Made by a program: the position numbers and the translations under genes
The notes under the pieces: model-generated
What the model was told of the DNA's origin: nothing
The model's input: only the letters and a program-made list of their open reading frames with translations
Databases searched by the model: none
Source: Paraburkholderia sp. BL21I4N1
GTDB taxonomy: Bacteria; Pseudomonadota; Gammaproteobacteria; Burkholderiales; Burkholderiaceae
Reading direction: 5' to 3'
Length of the DNA: 64,000 nucleotides
Assembly (NCBI RefSeq): GCF_002973525.1
Contig: NZ_PVEN01000004.1
Coordinates: forward strand, 372,001-436,000
Shown here: one piece after another, positions 44,831 through 52,785 of the stretch
How positions within the stretch are numbered: position 1 is the stretch's first letter
How the letters are laid out: every line of letters begins with the position of its first letter

Positions 44831-45727
44831 TCATTTGCCGCCAACGTGCCGGCCGTACGGGGAATTGCCATAAACTGCGATCGGCGGGCCCGATGGACCT
44901 CGCGTTGAGAAAGGAACTGAATGCGCTACCGGCCCTGGCAGTGAAGGCGAGACGCCCCGCGCTTCCGTCGCATCGGCTGCTGCCACGGTGTCAACGTTTC
45001 GGAGCGCAGCAGCATGTAGCCGTCGAGCGCTAACGTTGTCGGGCTCGATTTCCAGGATTGCTTCAGTGGTTGCCGCAGCATTCTGATACTGGCCTGTGTC
45101 GAACTGTTGCTCGCCCTGCGCCAGGAGCGCCTGCAGCTTCATGGACAAGTCCTGCCCGATCTCCGAGTCCTGCGTATCGCCAGTTCCTGCGTTATTCGCG
45201 TCCGTGGCTGACGTGGCTGGCGGCACTTCAACGTCCGATTGCCGGGTAAGTGGCATAGCGTTGCTCACCGGCTCATTTGTCGAGCCTGTTGCCACGTTGG
45301 GCTGCATCTGATTTTGCGAGGAACCCTGCGGCGTGGCCGCTGGTGCGACAGTCGGAATGCTGTGACGACCAGCCAGTTCCAAAATCTTTTGATCTACAAC
45401 AGCTGCGTAAGGCGCAAGCGCATGATGCGCCAACAGAACGAGCGCCGTTACACCGAACAGTGCGGGTGTCACGACAGCCACCATCAGGGGCCCCCATGCT
45501 GCCCAGCTCGCTTCGGCTACGATGCGCTTGTCTCCCGCGAGGTATCGACGATATCTCCGTTGCGAAGCGAGCACATCCCCGTGTTTCGGGTTCAGATAAT
45601 CGTTTTCAAGCTTCCTTAAACCTGCCCCATAAAACAGCCGCGCCACGATGCCGCGCTGTCTCAACTTTTCCACGGTATACGGCAAGTCTTCCCCCGGGAA
45701 GTCATGCGGTGCCCTATCCATCCTCAT
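44831..45727 (-). CDS. Single-pass membrane protein with TPR-like C terminus
   Basis: A 298-residue protein. About 80 residues of a cytoplasmic N terminus (YTVEKLRQRGIVARLFYGAG, NPKHGDVLASQRRYRRYLAG) are followed by a membrane segment at about 80-110 (WGPLMVAVVTPALFGVTALVLLAHHAL). A low-complexity Ser/Thr/Gln linker follows. A TPR-like unit comes next (LLAQGEQQFDTGQYQNAAATTEAILEIEPDN), with a Pro/Gly-rich tail. The function is not known; such TPR modules usually hold a partner. I used the ATG at 45727 with GGGGAAC before it. The hydrolase gene lies downstream on the same strand. Confidence 0.62.
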   Translation of the reverse strand: MRMDRAPHDFPGEDLPYTVEKLRQRGIVARLFYGAGLRKLENDYLNPKHGDVLASQRRYRRYLAGDKRIVAEASWAAWGPLMVAVVTPALFGVTALVLLAHHALAPYAAVVDQKILELAGRHSIPTVAPAATPQGSSQNQMQPNVATGSTNEPVSNAMPLTRQSDVEVPPATSATDANNAGTGDTQDSEIGQDLSMKLQALLAQGEQQFDTGQYQNAAATTEAILEIEPDNVSARRLHAAALRNVDTVAAADATEARGVSPSLPGPVAHSVPFSTRGPSGPPIAVYGNSPYGRHVGGK

Positions 45728-45910
45728 ATTGTTCCCCGATAACGTGCTGACGATATGGTTTCGGCCAGCCCCGCCGGGACCGCCGCAGCACGACCATTCG
45801 CGCACTGGTTCTGATCTCTGAATTGTCACTCATAGCGCGGGTAATCATAGAGCGTGTCCCTAAGCAGGTCAAACCCATACGCTAGTGAGTCTTTCAATAC
45901 GAAATCCCCG

Positions 45911-46156
45911 ATGGATTACGACCCGCTTGCGCTGTTCGGAAAGCGCCTGATCGAACTTCGCAAAGAGCTCAACTGGTCGCAGGAACACCTTGCCCTTGAA
46001 AGCGGCCTCGCCCGCTCATATCTGGGCGAGGTCGAACGGGGCAAGCGCAACATCGCGCTCATCAATATCTGCGTGCTCGCGCACACGCTTGGCGTAGCGC
46101 CCTCCGAGCTGCTCGACTTCGGCGCGCCAGTGCCGAAGCCAGCCAGGAAAAAGTAG
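45911..46156 (+). CDS. XRE-family transcriptional regulator
   Basis: An 81-residue protein that is almost entirely one HTH_3 domain: FGKRLIELRKELNWSQEHLALESGLARSYLGEVERGKRNIAL, ending in a basic tail KPARKK. Single-domain XRE proteins repress their own or neighbouring genes in mobile elements. I chose the ATG at 45911; a GTG start 19 codons upstream is possible. It is convergent with the C39-like gene at 46191. Confidence 0.82.
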   Translation: MDYDPLALFGKRLIELRKELNWSQEHLALESGLARSYLGEVERGKRNIALINICVLAHTLGVAPSELLDFGAPVPKPARKK

Positions 46157-46190
46157 AGCGGCAACGACTAAACGATTGGCGCGGACAGTT

Positions 46191-46679
46191 TCATGCGCCC
46201 CGCTTGGCATATACCTCCAGGAACCATTGAATTTCAGGCAGGCTGGTTCTGACGTAGTCCTGCGGCCCGACCCAGTAAGCCGGATCGATCACGTACGAAA
46301 TCACGACGCTTTCATCGTGGCTTGCGCGGGCGCGGTGGAACAACACGTGCCGGCCGAGATTCGTTTGATCGTCGTAATCCACGAGCGCAAACGCCAGATC
46401 GGGTATTTCGCTGACCGACGCCGGCTCTTCGTACATGCCCGTGTCGTATCCGTAGTGCGCGAGCAGTCGCGCGATGAAGTCGCCGGTTATCCAGTAAGGA
46501 CCGTGCACTGGATGCCTGAACCGCTCGATTGCAACATTGCGCACGGCTTCGAGGGTTGTGCCACAGATCATGGCGATTACCGCGAACGAGCAATCGAAGT
46601 CGCCGCTTTGCTGCACGCGTCGGAACGCTGGCACGAACCCGGCTCCGGTCATGGTGACGGTGGTGGGGATGGCCGGCAT
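46191..46679 (-). CDS. C39-like cysteine protease-fold protein (catalytic triad present)
   Basis: A 162-residue protein with the C39/papain-like outline: QQSGDFDCSFAVIAMICG with Cys30 as nucleophile, GRHVLFHRARAS holding the His, and SYVIDPAYWVGP with the Asp. C39-like peptidases process leader peptides or cut Gly-Gly bonds; here there is no ABC transporter nearby. The start at 46679 has GGAGTATTGACC before it, inside the end of the 104-codon gene two bases upstream. A paralogue lies at 47120 with the same layout but without the Cys. Confidence 0.6.
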   Translation of the reverse strand: MPAIPTTVTMTGAGFVPAFRRVQQSGDFDCSFAVIAMICGTTLEAVRNVAIERFRHPVHGPYWITGDFIARLLAHYGYDTGMYEEPASVSEIPDLAFALVDYDDQTNLGRHVLFHRARASHDESVVISYVIDPAYWVGPQDYVRTSLPEIQWFLEVYAKRGA

Positions 46680-46681
46680 GG

Positions 46682-46996
46682 TCAATACTCCGACGGGAAA
46701 AGCAGGGTTGTCACGCTGCGGTCGGCTTCGGTGATGACCCATATTCGCGGCCCCTTCACCTCGAAGCTCGACAGGATGCGCGAGCCATGCCGGACGGCCA
46801 GCCAGTTCGACCTTGCATCTTCGGGTGGCACGTCACCCCAGTCGCCGGTAGCGTGCCGCCTGAGAAACGGGTCGGCTGCAATGCCGTGGTGTTCGAGATG
46901 GGCAAGTACCCCGCGTGTTGCAACAATCTGCCCGAGCCGAAACAAGGGTTGCGGCGGCTGGTTCGGGCTGTGTGAAGCTGAACAGGTGCAGGACAT
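46682..46996 (-). CDS. Conserved plasmid/ICE protein of unknown function
   Basis: A 104-residue protein. The core LFRLGQIVATRGVLAHLEHHG, DPFLRRHATGDWGDVPPEDARSN and KGPRIWVITEADRSVTTLLFPSEY matches a family common on conjugative plasmids and integrative elements, where it is called plasmid-related protein. Its activity is not known. It lies 2 bases upstream of the C39-like gene and forms an operon with it. Confidence 0.72.
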   Translation of the reverse strand: MSCTCSASHSPNQPPQPLFRLGQIVATRGVLAHLEHHGIAADPFLRRHATGDWGDVPPEDARSNWLAVRHGSRILSSFEVKGPRIWVITEADRSVTTLLFPSEY

Positions 46997-47050
46997 AAGA
47001 TGCTCCGTAGTGGAAGAAGCCCGCCACCGGAAACCACCGGGTCCGTGAAC

Positions 47051-47083
47051 GCGAAAAGCCAGGCTTGACGCTCTGGCTTTCGT
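47051..47083 (-). terminator. Hairpin behind the second C39-like gene
   Basis: On the minus strand GAAAGCCAG (47081-47073) pairs with CTGGCTTTT (47062-47054) and a short T run follows. It is placed between the C39-like paralogue at 47120 and the plasmid-related gene. Confidence 0.5.
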
Positions 47084-47119
47084 TGCAACCGGGACGGGAA
47101 AAGTTAATTGCTGACGGGA

Positions 47120-47638
47120 TTACTTGGCGGCCCCGGCTTTGGCGTTCATCGCGTGGATGCCTATCGCCCACGTACCGGCGATGCTCTGGAAGTTAGTACG
47201 AACCCGGTCGGCAGGTTTGCACCACAAAGCCGGATCCAATGCATATTCGACGGTCGCGCCGGGGGCGTGCGACGCCTTTCTCGCGCGGTGGAAAAGGATG
47301 TGCCGCCCGACCTCCATTTCGGGGTTGTAGTCGACCAGCAGGAAAGCGACGTCGGGGATATCAGCCACACGACCAATCTCCTTGTACACGGTCGCGACGA
47401 ACCCTAGTTGTGCAAGCAGCGCTGCAATCTGTGTCTCGCCAAGGTAGTACGGGCCTCTCGCGGGATGCTTTGTCTTTGCGATAGCGATGTCCCGCACTTC
47501 TTCGATTTTCTTCCCAGAGAGCATCGCGGCACATGCGAAGACGTCGTCAAAATCGTTGGTCTGCGCGACGAACGGAAACGCGGGTGAGAATGTTGTCGGG
47601 GTGCTCTCGACCGTCGTTGGAATGGTAATGGCAGGCAT
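47120..47638 (-). CDS. C39-like protein with catalytic Cys replaced by Asp
   Basis: A 172-residue paralogue of the protein at 46191. The blocks align: QTNDFDDVFACAAMLSG against QSGDFDCSFAVIAMICG, GRHILFHRARKAS against GRHVLFHRARAS, and EYALDPALW against SYVIDPAYW. The nucleophile position is Asp32 instead of Cys, and a Cys appears four residues later (Cys36). It is therefore either inactive or changed in chemistry. It has its own promoter (47832-47860, minus) with a leader of about 185 bases and its own terminator hairpin. Confidence 0.6.
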   Translation of the reverse strand: MPAITIPTTVESTPTTFSPAFPFVAQTNDFDDVFACAAMLSGKKIEEVRDIAIAKTKHPARGPYYLGETQIAALLAQLGFVATVYKEIGRVADIPDVAFLLVDYNPEMEVGRHILFHRARKASHAPGATVEYALDPALWCKPADRVRTNFQSIAGTWAIGIHAMNAKAGAAK

Positions 47639-47831
47639 GGAAGCTCCGTTAAAACGCAAAAAGAAACCACGCAGCAACGCCTGCCTGGCGGCATCGGACA
47701 TTTTCAGTGGATCAGGGAGAGAAACTCGAAGCGAAATCCGGCCAAATTCCAGCGGATTTGCTCAGGCATGCGCTGCGGCGCGAGCGGCGAGCCGAAAACC
47801 CGTTTTTAGTCGGTTTTTTGGTCGTATTGTT
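47639..47831. other. Long leader of the Cys-less C39-like gene
   Basis: About 185 bases between the predicted transcription start and the ATG at 47638, with no open frame I can support. A structured leader is possible. Confidence 0.4.
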
Positions 47832-47860
47832 ATTTTACCAGGGCTAAATTACACCCTCAA
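47832..47860 (-). promoter_or_regulatory. Promoter of the Cys-less C39-like gene
   Basis: On the minus strand TTGAGG (47860-47855) and TAAAAT (47837-47832) are 17 bases apart, both one mismatch from consensus, within an AT-rich patch. Confidence 0.65.
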
Positions 47861-48001
47861 CGCTAAATAACTTTGGTGGGGCACGCCAAAAAGAGCCGAC
47901 ACGCGTCGTCAGAATGCAGGAAAATTCGGGGCTTCGCATTGCGTGCCCAAGTAGATTCTCACGGAGGGTGAATAGACGCCATCGGCGGCCACGTTCATAC
48001 C

Positions 48002-49021
48002 TTGCACGAAAACCCTGAATTTCCACTATTTTGGCCAGAGCCCGCGATGCGATCCCCTATTCTCGCCCTTCAAGGCAATATGCTGCACGCATTCGAAAAT
48101 CCCAATGGGAGTGCCGTCAAACTACTCGAAGACGCGGCCGCAGAGGGGATTGTCAGTCCCGAGATCGATTTGATCATCGACGAACTGCCGCCTATGACAC
48201 CTAGTGTTAGCCGACAAGTCGGTGAGGCAGCTCGTATCCACCTTCATATTACACAGCTCGAGTTGATGTGGGCGTTCGTGTACGGCTGGGTCGTCTTATA
48301 CGAAGAAGCGGTCCAGCGTCCTTGGATGGAGAACCGCTACAATGGACGAATCCTTCTCGAAACAACGCTCACGCAGCGCGCGGCAGCCCTTTTGGATTGG
48401 GCAACGGGGTTGCGGACGACTTACCGTGCATGGCCAGACCGATTCCCGTCTCCAAGATACGCATTAGACGATCAAGAATATGAGTATGCCTTGAAGGTCA
48501 ACGGAATCTTCCAAAGCGCCGTTGCGTTTCTACTGTTTCATGAGTTTGGACACGTCACCCAGCGACACCTTGACGCCATAATCCGGAACGACACCGATGC
48601 GGGAGCGCTCGCAACCGCGATTGCGATGGAACGAGAAGCTGATGATTATGCCTTTCGCATACTGCTATCTGGCAACGACGATGAGGCGACGCGTCGCACA
48701 AAAGGATGGGCCGTTTTGTCGCCTGCCTTGTCGTCAATGTATCTAGTCGACGGTCGCGCTCGTGTGTACCAGGCCAGGCACCCTCACTTGCACCACCGCG
48801 TACAGGGCATTTTGAGCAAGCTGAATTTCCACGAGGATAGAAATCGCTTCTACTATCATTACCTCCGCGCAACAATCTTGCGGACATTTGATCGGGCATA
48901 CGCCCTGAAACGTGGCACCCAGTTATCGCCCGAGTTGTTCGAGACCGCAGACGAGGCATTCGATGCTGAAATGGATGACTTGGACGTTTTCCTTCGTTCT
49001 GGCATGAAGGCGCCGAGATGA
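48002..49021 (+). CDS. Lit-like metallopeptidase (peptidase U49 family)
   Basis: A 339-residue protein with a zinc motif HEFGH at 180-184 (VAFLLFHEFGHVTQRH) and a downstream acidic stretch AMEREADDYAFRIL. The context and spacing fit peptidase U49/Lit, the E. coli enzyme that cuts EF-Tu when it senses the T4 Gol peptide and so aborts infection. The N-terminal half (TQLELMWAFVYGWVVLYEEA) is the helical part also seen in Lit. The start is uncertain: TTG at 48002, or ATG at 48047; neither has a good ribosome site. It is the first of three large defence-like genes on this strand. Confidence 0.7.
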   Translation: MHENPEFPLFWPEPAMRSPILALQGNMLHAFENPNGSAVKLLEDAAAEGIVSPEIDLIIDELPPMTPSVSRQVGEAARIHLHITQLELMWAFVYGWVVLYEEAVQRPWMENRYNGRILLETTLTQRAAALLDWATGLRTTYRAWPDRFPSPRYALDDQEYEYALKVNGIFQSAVAFLLFHEFGHVTQRHLDAIIRNDTDAGALATAIAMEREADDYAFRILLSGNDDEATRRTKGWAVLSPALSSMYLVDGRARVYQARHPHLHHRVQGILSKLNFHEDRNRFYYHYLRATILRTFDRAYALKRGTQLSPELFETADEAFDAEMDDLDVFLRSGMKAPR

Positions 49022-49411
49022 CTTGCTTCTGGACGCGATCGTCGCCGTGGAAATATCAAAGAGACCACATGGAAGAATAACTCAACATGGTGCCTCCAAT
49101 TGTTGCGGCATGTGCCTCCCTTAGCGCGTAATCACCCGCTGTTGATGTAGTGCCAGCTCAGACGGCCGTTCAAGTTCAGTTTAGGCTGCAGGGAAATCCG
49201 CAATGCAGCAATCCTAGCGTCGTGTCGTTAACGCCACTTGGCGCCAATGTATCGTTGGCATCTGCGGCCATGAACACCGCAGTCCAACTTGAACGCGGCA
49301 GAAACGATAACCCTTGGACGATGGTGCAGATAACGCAAGCATCGCTCAGCCGTAAGTACTGTGCTTTGATGCCCTTTTGCCTCAGGCAGACATAACGTGA
49401 GACCATAAAAA
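49022..49411. other. Intergenic region before the TrlF/Ppl gene
   Basis: About 390 bases. One 81-codon frame (49150) lacks a protein-like pattern and start signal. No other feature recognised. Confidence 0.45.
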
Positions 49412-52400
49412 ATGAACAATAATCGAACACCTGAAGGATCCATTTGGCGCTTGTGGGATTTCCACTGTCACACTCCTGCCTCCTACCAGTGGAAAGGGCA
49501 GAAACTGCGTGGATTGCAGGGCCCAGCACGGGACCAGTTGATCTCTCAGATGGTCCAAGCATTGGCGAACGCAAGCCCCGACGTCTTCGTCATCATGGAC
49601 TATTGGACCTTCGATGGTTATTTGGCAATCGTGCATCACTTTCGGAGTCATCCGACGTCGTTGGCAGGAAAGACTGTGTTCCCCGGCATCGAGTTGCGCG
49701 TCGAGAGCTCGCTTGACCAGCGCTTAAATGTTCACCTAGTGATCGACCCGAAGGTCAGCCCCCAAACGCTTCACGATGTGCTGGCGGCGCTAAAGGTCAA
49801 CCTCAAGAAAGGCGACCGGTCCCTGAGCGACGACTGCCTCGTCCAGCATGCGAGGGAGTTAGGTCCGGATAGGTTGGCCAAAGGTAGTTACGATGCCGCG
49901 AGGGTCGCGAGCGACGACGAGTATGCGCTGCGGGTGGGTTGGGAGACTGCCATGGTCACGCAGGAGTCGCTGAAGGCAGCATTGACAGTGCTGGGGGGCC
50001 AAGGCCTATTGCTCATGCCGTGGGACACGTACGGAGGACTGCGCGAAATCGATTGGGTAGCGCATTACACGGAAGTCCGTCGACTGAGGTCGGCCGCAGA
50101 CATTTTCGAGTGCAAGGACGAGGGTAACCGACAGGCCTTCCATGGCGTCAAATCGCCCTTGAACGAAAAGTACTTTGACAACTTCTGGGATTCACTGGAT
50201 CAGAAGACACGCCTTTGCGTACGCGGCACCGACGCCCACAGCTTCGGTACCTACGGAGTGTTTCCCAGTGGAATGAAGACTTGGATCAAGGCAGAGCCAA
50301 CCTTTCAGGGACTTCGGCACGCGATCAAAGAGCCCGTCTTTAGGTCTTATGTTGGCGAGATTCCTCCCAAAAAGGCTTACGTTCAAAGCAACGGGCGGCT
50401 GTTTATGCGGCGTCTGCAGCTTGCCACCAAGCCGAACGCGAAAACCGAGGAGAAGTGGTTCGACGGCACGGACCTCGAACTGAACCCCGACCTTGTCGCC
50501 ATCATTGGCAACAAAGGTTCCGGGAAGAGCGGCCTCGCCGAGGTGCTAGCGCTGGCGGGCAACTCGAAGGCACACGACTTCTTTACATTTCTCGTGGACA
50601 ACCGCTTCAAGAGCGGGAACACCCAGCGGGCAAGCGCCTTTGAGGCGACGCTCACCTGGCGGAACGGCGACGTGACCCAAGCGACCCTCAACCAGGTCGC
50701 AAAGGCCGATCTGCCAGAGCGGGTCAAGTACATCTCTCAGATCTACTTTGAGGAGCTGTGCAATGAACACGTAGCGGGGCGCTCCGACCGGTTCGGCGCA
50801 GAAATACGGAAAGTGCTCTTCTCTCATTTGGACCAAGCGGAGCGTGGCAGCCACCAGAACTTGGATGAGTATCTTGCTGCCAAGGAACAACCTGCCAAGG
50901 AGCGCATAGAACAGCACCGCGCCAACCTTCGGAAGATTGGCTCACAGCTCGCTGAGCTGGAGCAACAGTCCAGCATGGCACATGAGAACGAGCTCAAGGA
51001 AAAGCTCGCTTCCAAAGAATTGGAGCTACGAGACCTGGAGACCAAGAAGCCCGCCGAGGTCAGTCAACCTGCCGAGGCATCGCTAGCCCCGCCTAGCGCC
51101 GAGTCGCTGCGTCTTACCAGCATCGCTGAGCGGCTTTCCTTACTTGAAGTAGCATCAACCACCGGTGACGTAAGCAAGCGCACGCTGACCGAGCGGCGCA
51201 ACGTGACGGCTAGCGTGGCTGAGCGCTTGGAATCGTTCGAACAGCAAGCCACCCGTACCGAGAATTCGCTGCGAAGCGAACTTCTGGCCGTCGGCGTTGA
51301 CCTCGCCGAACTCGTCTCGGTGCAAACCAAACGCGGAGAGCTGCTGCTGCTCGTCCAGAAGCTCGATAAGGATTTGCTGCAGCTAAACGCCGAAGAACAA
51401 GCCCGAGCCACGGAGCGGGGGTCACTCGTAGAAGAGCGAATCCAACTGCAACAAACGCTCGATCTGCCTAACAAAGCGTACCAGGAGTACGTCGTTGCCC
51501 TCGAACTATGGGAGAAGGCCGTCAAAACCCTTGTCGGCGTCGCAGACGAGGCGGACACCATCGCGTTTTACAAGTTCCGCCTACAAGAACTTGCAGAGAT
51601 TCCAAATCGTTGCAGTGAACTTGAAGGCCAGCAAGATGCGCTGGTCCGCATGATCCACGCTGAGTTGACAGCAGTGGCGCATGCCCGTCGACCGCTCTTC
51701 GCTCCTGTGGAGCAACTCGTAGAAACTGTTCCGGGAGTTGCAACCGAACTCAGGGTTGGTTTCCAAAGTGGGCTGTTCTTCGATCCTCAGGCCTTCGCGG
51801 AGAAGTTCTTTTCGCTCATCAAGCAAAACACCGGCGGCTTCCGCGGCGATGATGAGGGGCCTCAAAAACTTTTGAGAATGCTCCGTACCATCGAGTTCGA
51901 TGACGCTACAAGCGTATCCGCCGGTATGAGGGCGATTCGCACGGCGATCACTGGGGCCGGACAGCCTGGATCCGCCCTGCAGCAAATCCTACGAGCCAAG
52001 GTAACTGCGGAGCAGCTGTACGAGCACTTGTACGATTTGCGGCAGCTTGAGGCCAAGTTCTCGCTGAGTCTTGCGGGTACGACCATCCAACAGATGTCGC
52101 CGGGGCAACGGGGAGCGTTGCTGTTGATATTCTATCTTTTGGTGGACACGGATCCGACGCCGCTCATCCTTGACCAACCCGAGGAGAATCTGGACAACCA
52201 GACTGTCTACTCTATGTTGGTGCCCATTATCCAACGAGCGAAGGAGCGGCGGCAGATCATCATGGTCACCCACAACGCGAACCTCGCGGTGTGTTGCGAC
52301 GCCGAGCAAATCATACATGCCGAGTTCGACCGCGCAGATCGGTTCGCGCTGAAGTACAAGGCCGGTGCCATTGAGAGCGCAAACCTTAACAAAGCGGTGA

Positions 52401-52462
52401 TGGACGTGCTTGAAGGAACGACGCCGGCGTTCGATAACCGGCGCGACAAATACCATCAGTAA
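49412..52462 (+). CDS. PHP-domain SMC-like ATPase (TrlF family / Ppl defence protein)
   Basis: A 1016-residue protein. The PHP phosphoesterase domain spans about 10-320, with metal motifs DFHCHTP (His18, His20), VFPGIELRV and RGTDAHSFG (272-278). An SMC/Rad50-like ATPase follows. Its Walker A is GNKGSGKS at 366-373. A long coiled coil covers about 480-720. The ABC signature MSPGQRGAL is near 895, Walker B LILDQPEENLDN near 918 and an H-loop VTHN near 952. The family is annotated TrlF; a PHP-plus-ATPase protein called Ppl was shown to block phage in work from the Zhang group (2020). The likely action is cleavage of nucleic acid or nucleotides upon DNA sensing. Confidence 0.85.
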   Translation: MNNNRTPEGSIWRLWDFHCHTPASYQWKGQKLRGLQGPARDQLISQMVQALANASPDVFVIMDYWTFDGYLAIVHHFRSHPTSLAGKTVFPGIELRVESSLDQRLNVHLVIDPKVSPQTLHDVLAALKVNLKKGDRSLSDDCLVQHARELGPDRLAKGSYDAARVASDDEYALRVGWETAMVTQESLKAALTVLGGQGLLLMPWDTYGGLREIDWVAHYTEVRRLRSAADIFECKDEGNRQAFHGVKSPLNEKYFDNFWDSLDQKTRLCVRGTDAHSFGTYGVFPSGMKTWIKAEPTFQGLRHAIKEPVFRSYVGEIPPKKAYVQSNGRLFMRRLQLATKPNAKTEEKWFDGTDLELNPDLVAIIGNKGSGKSGLAEVLALAGNSKAHDFFTFLVDNRFKSGNTQRASAFEATLTWRNGDVTQATLNQVAKADLPERVKYISQIYFEELCNEHVAGRSDRFGAEIRKVLFSHLDQAERGSHQNLDEYLAAKEQPAKERIEQHRANLRKIGSQLAELEQQSSMAHENELKEKLASKELELRDLETKKPAEVSQPAEASLAPPSAESLRLTSIAERLSLLEVASTTGDVSKRTLTERRNVTASVAERLESFEQQATRTENSLRSELLAVGVDLAELVSVQTKRGELLLLVQKLDKDLLQLNAEEQARATERGSLVEERIQLQQTLDLPNKAYQEYVVALELWEKAVKTLVGVADEADTIAFYKFRLQELAEIPNRCSELEGQQDALVRMIHAELTAVAHARRPLFAPVEQLVETVPGVATELRVGFQSGLFFDPQAFAEKFFSLIKQNTGGFRGDDEGPQKLLRMLRTIEFDDATSVSAGMRAIRTAITGAGQPGSALQQILRAKVTAEQLYEHLYDLRQLEAKFSLSLAGTTIQQMSPGQRGALLLIFYLLVDTDPTPLILDQPEENLDNQTVYSMLVPIIQRAKERRQIIMVTHNANLAVCCDAEQIIHAEFDRADRFALKYKAGAIESANLNKAVMDVLEGTTPAFDNRRDKYHQ

Positions 52463-52785
52463 TTGAGTGCGAAGAATCGCGACGGTCATCGCAGAACGTT
52501 GGATCGAGATATGTATAGAAAAACACATCGCCCCAAATTGCTATTTGAAGACGCGTTGAGCGCCTTCATTGCGACGGAGATTTTGATAGCCTCTAATCAT
52601 GCGGGTTGAACAATCAAGTACGGCACTACAATCTTCCACGGCCATGAAGGCACATTGACTCGATCTACTGGAAGAAAACCTAATGGATGGGATTGGAGTA
52701 CCCGCAGAACGCCGGCTACAGTGACCCCTTTCACTCTATCCGCGCCCTATGGCCTATACACAATCGCAGTCACAGCCGAACTGAC
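52463..52785. other. Intergenic region before the STAND gene
   Basis: About 320 AT-richer bases with no supported gene. The reading frame of the STAND gene is open 33 codons upstream of the chosen start but lacks a ribosome site there. Confidence 0.45.

Noticed and set aside
49150..49395. 81-codon frame before the TrlF/Ppl gene
   Set aside because: No start signal or recognised pattern; could be a small partner gene but unsupported.
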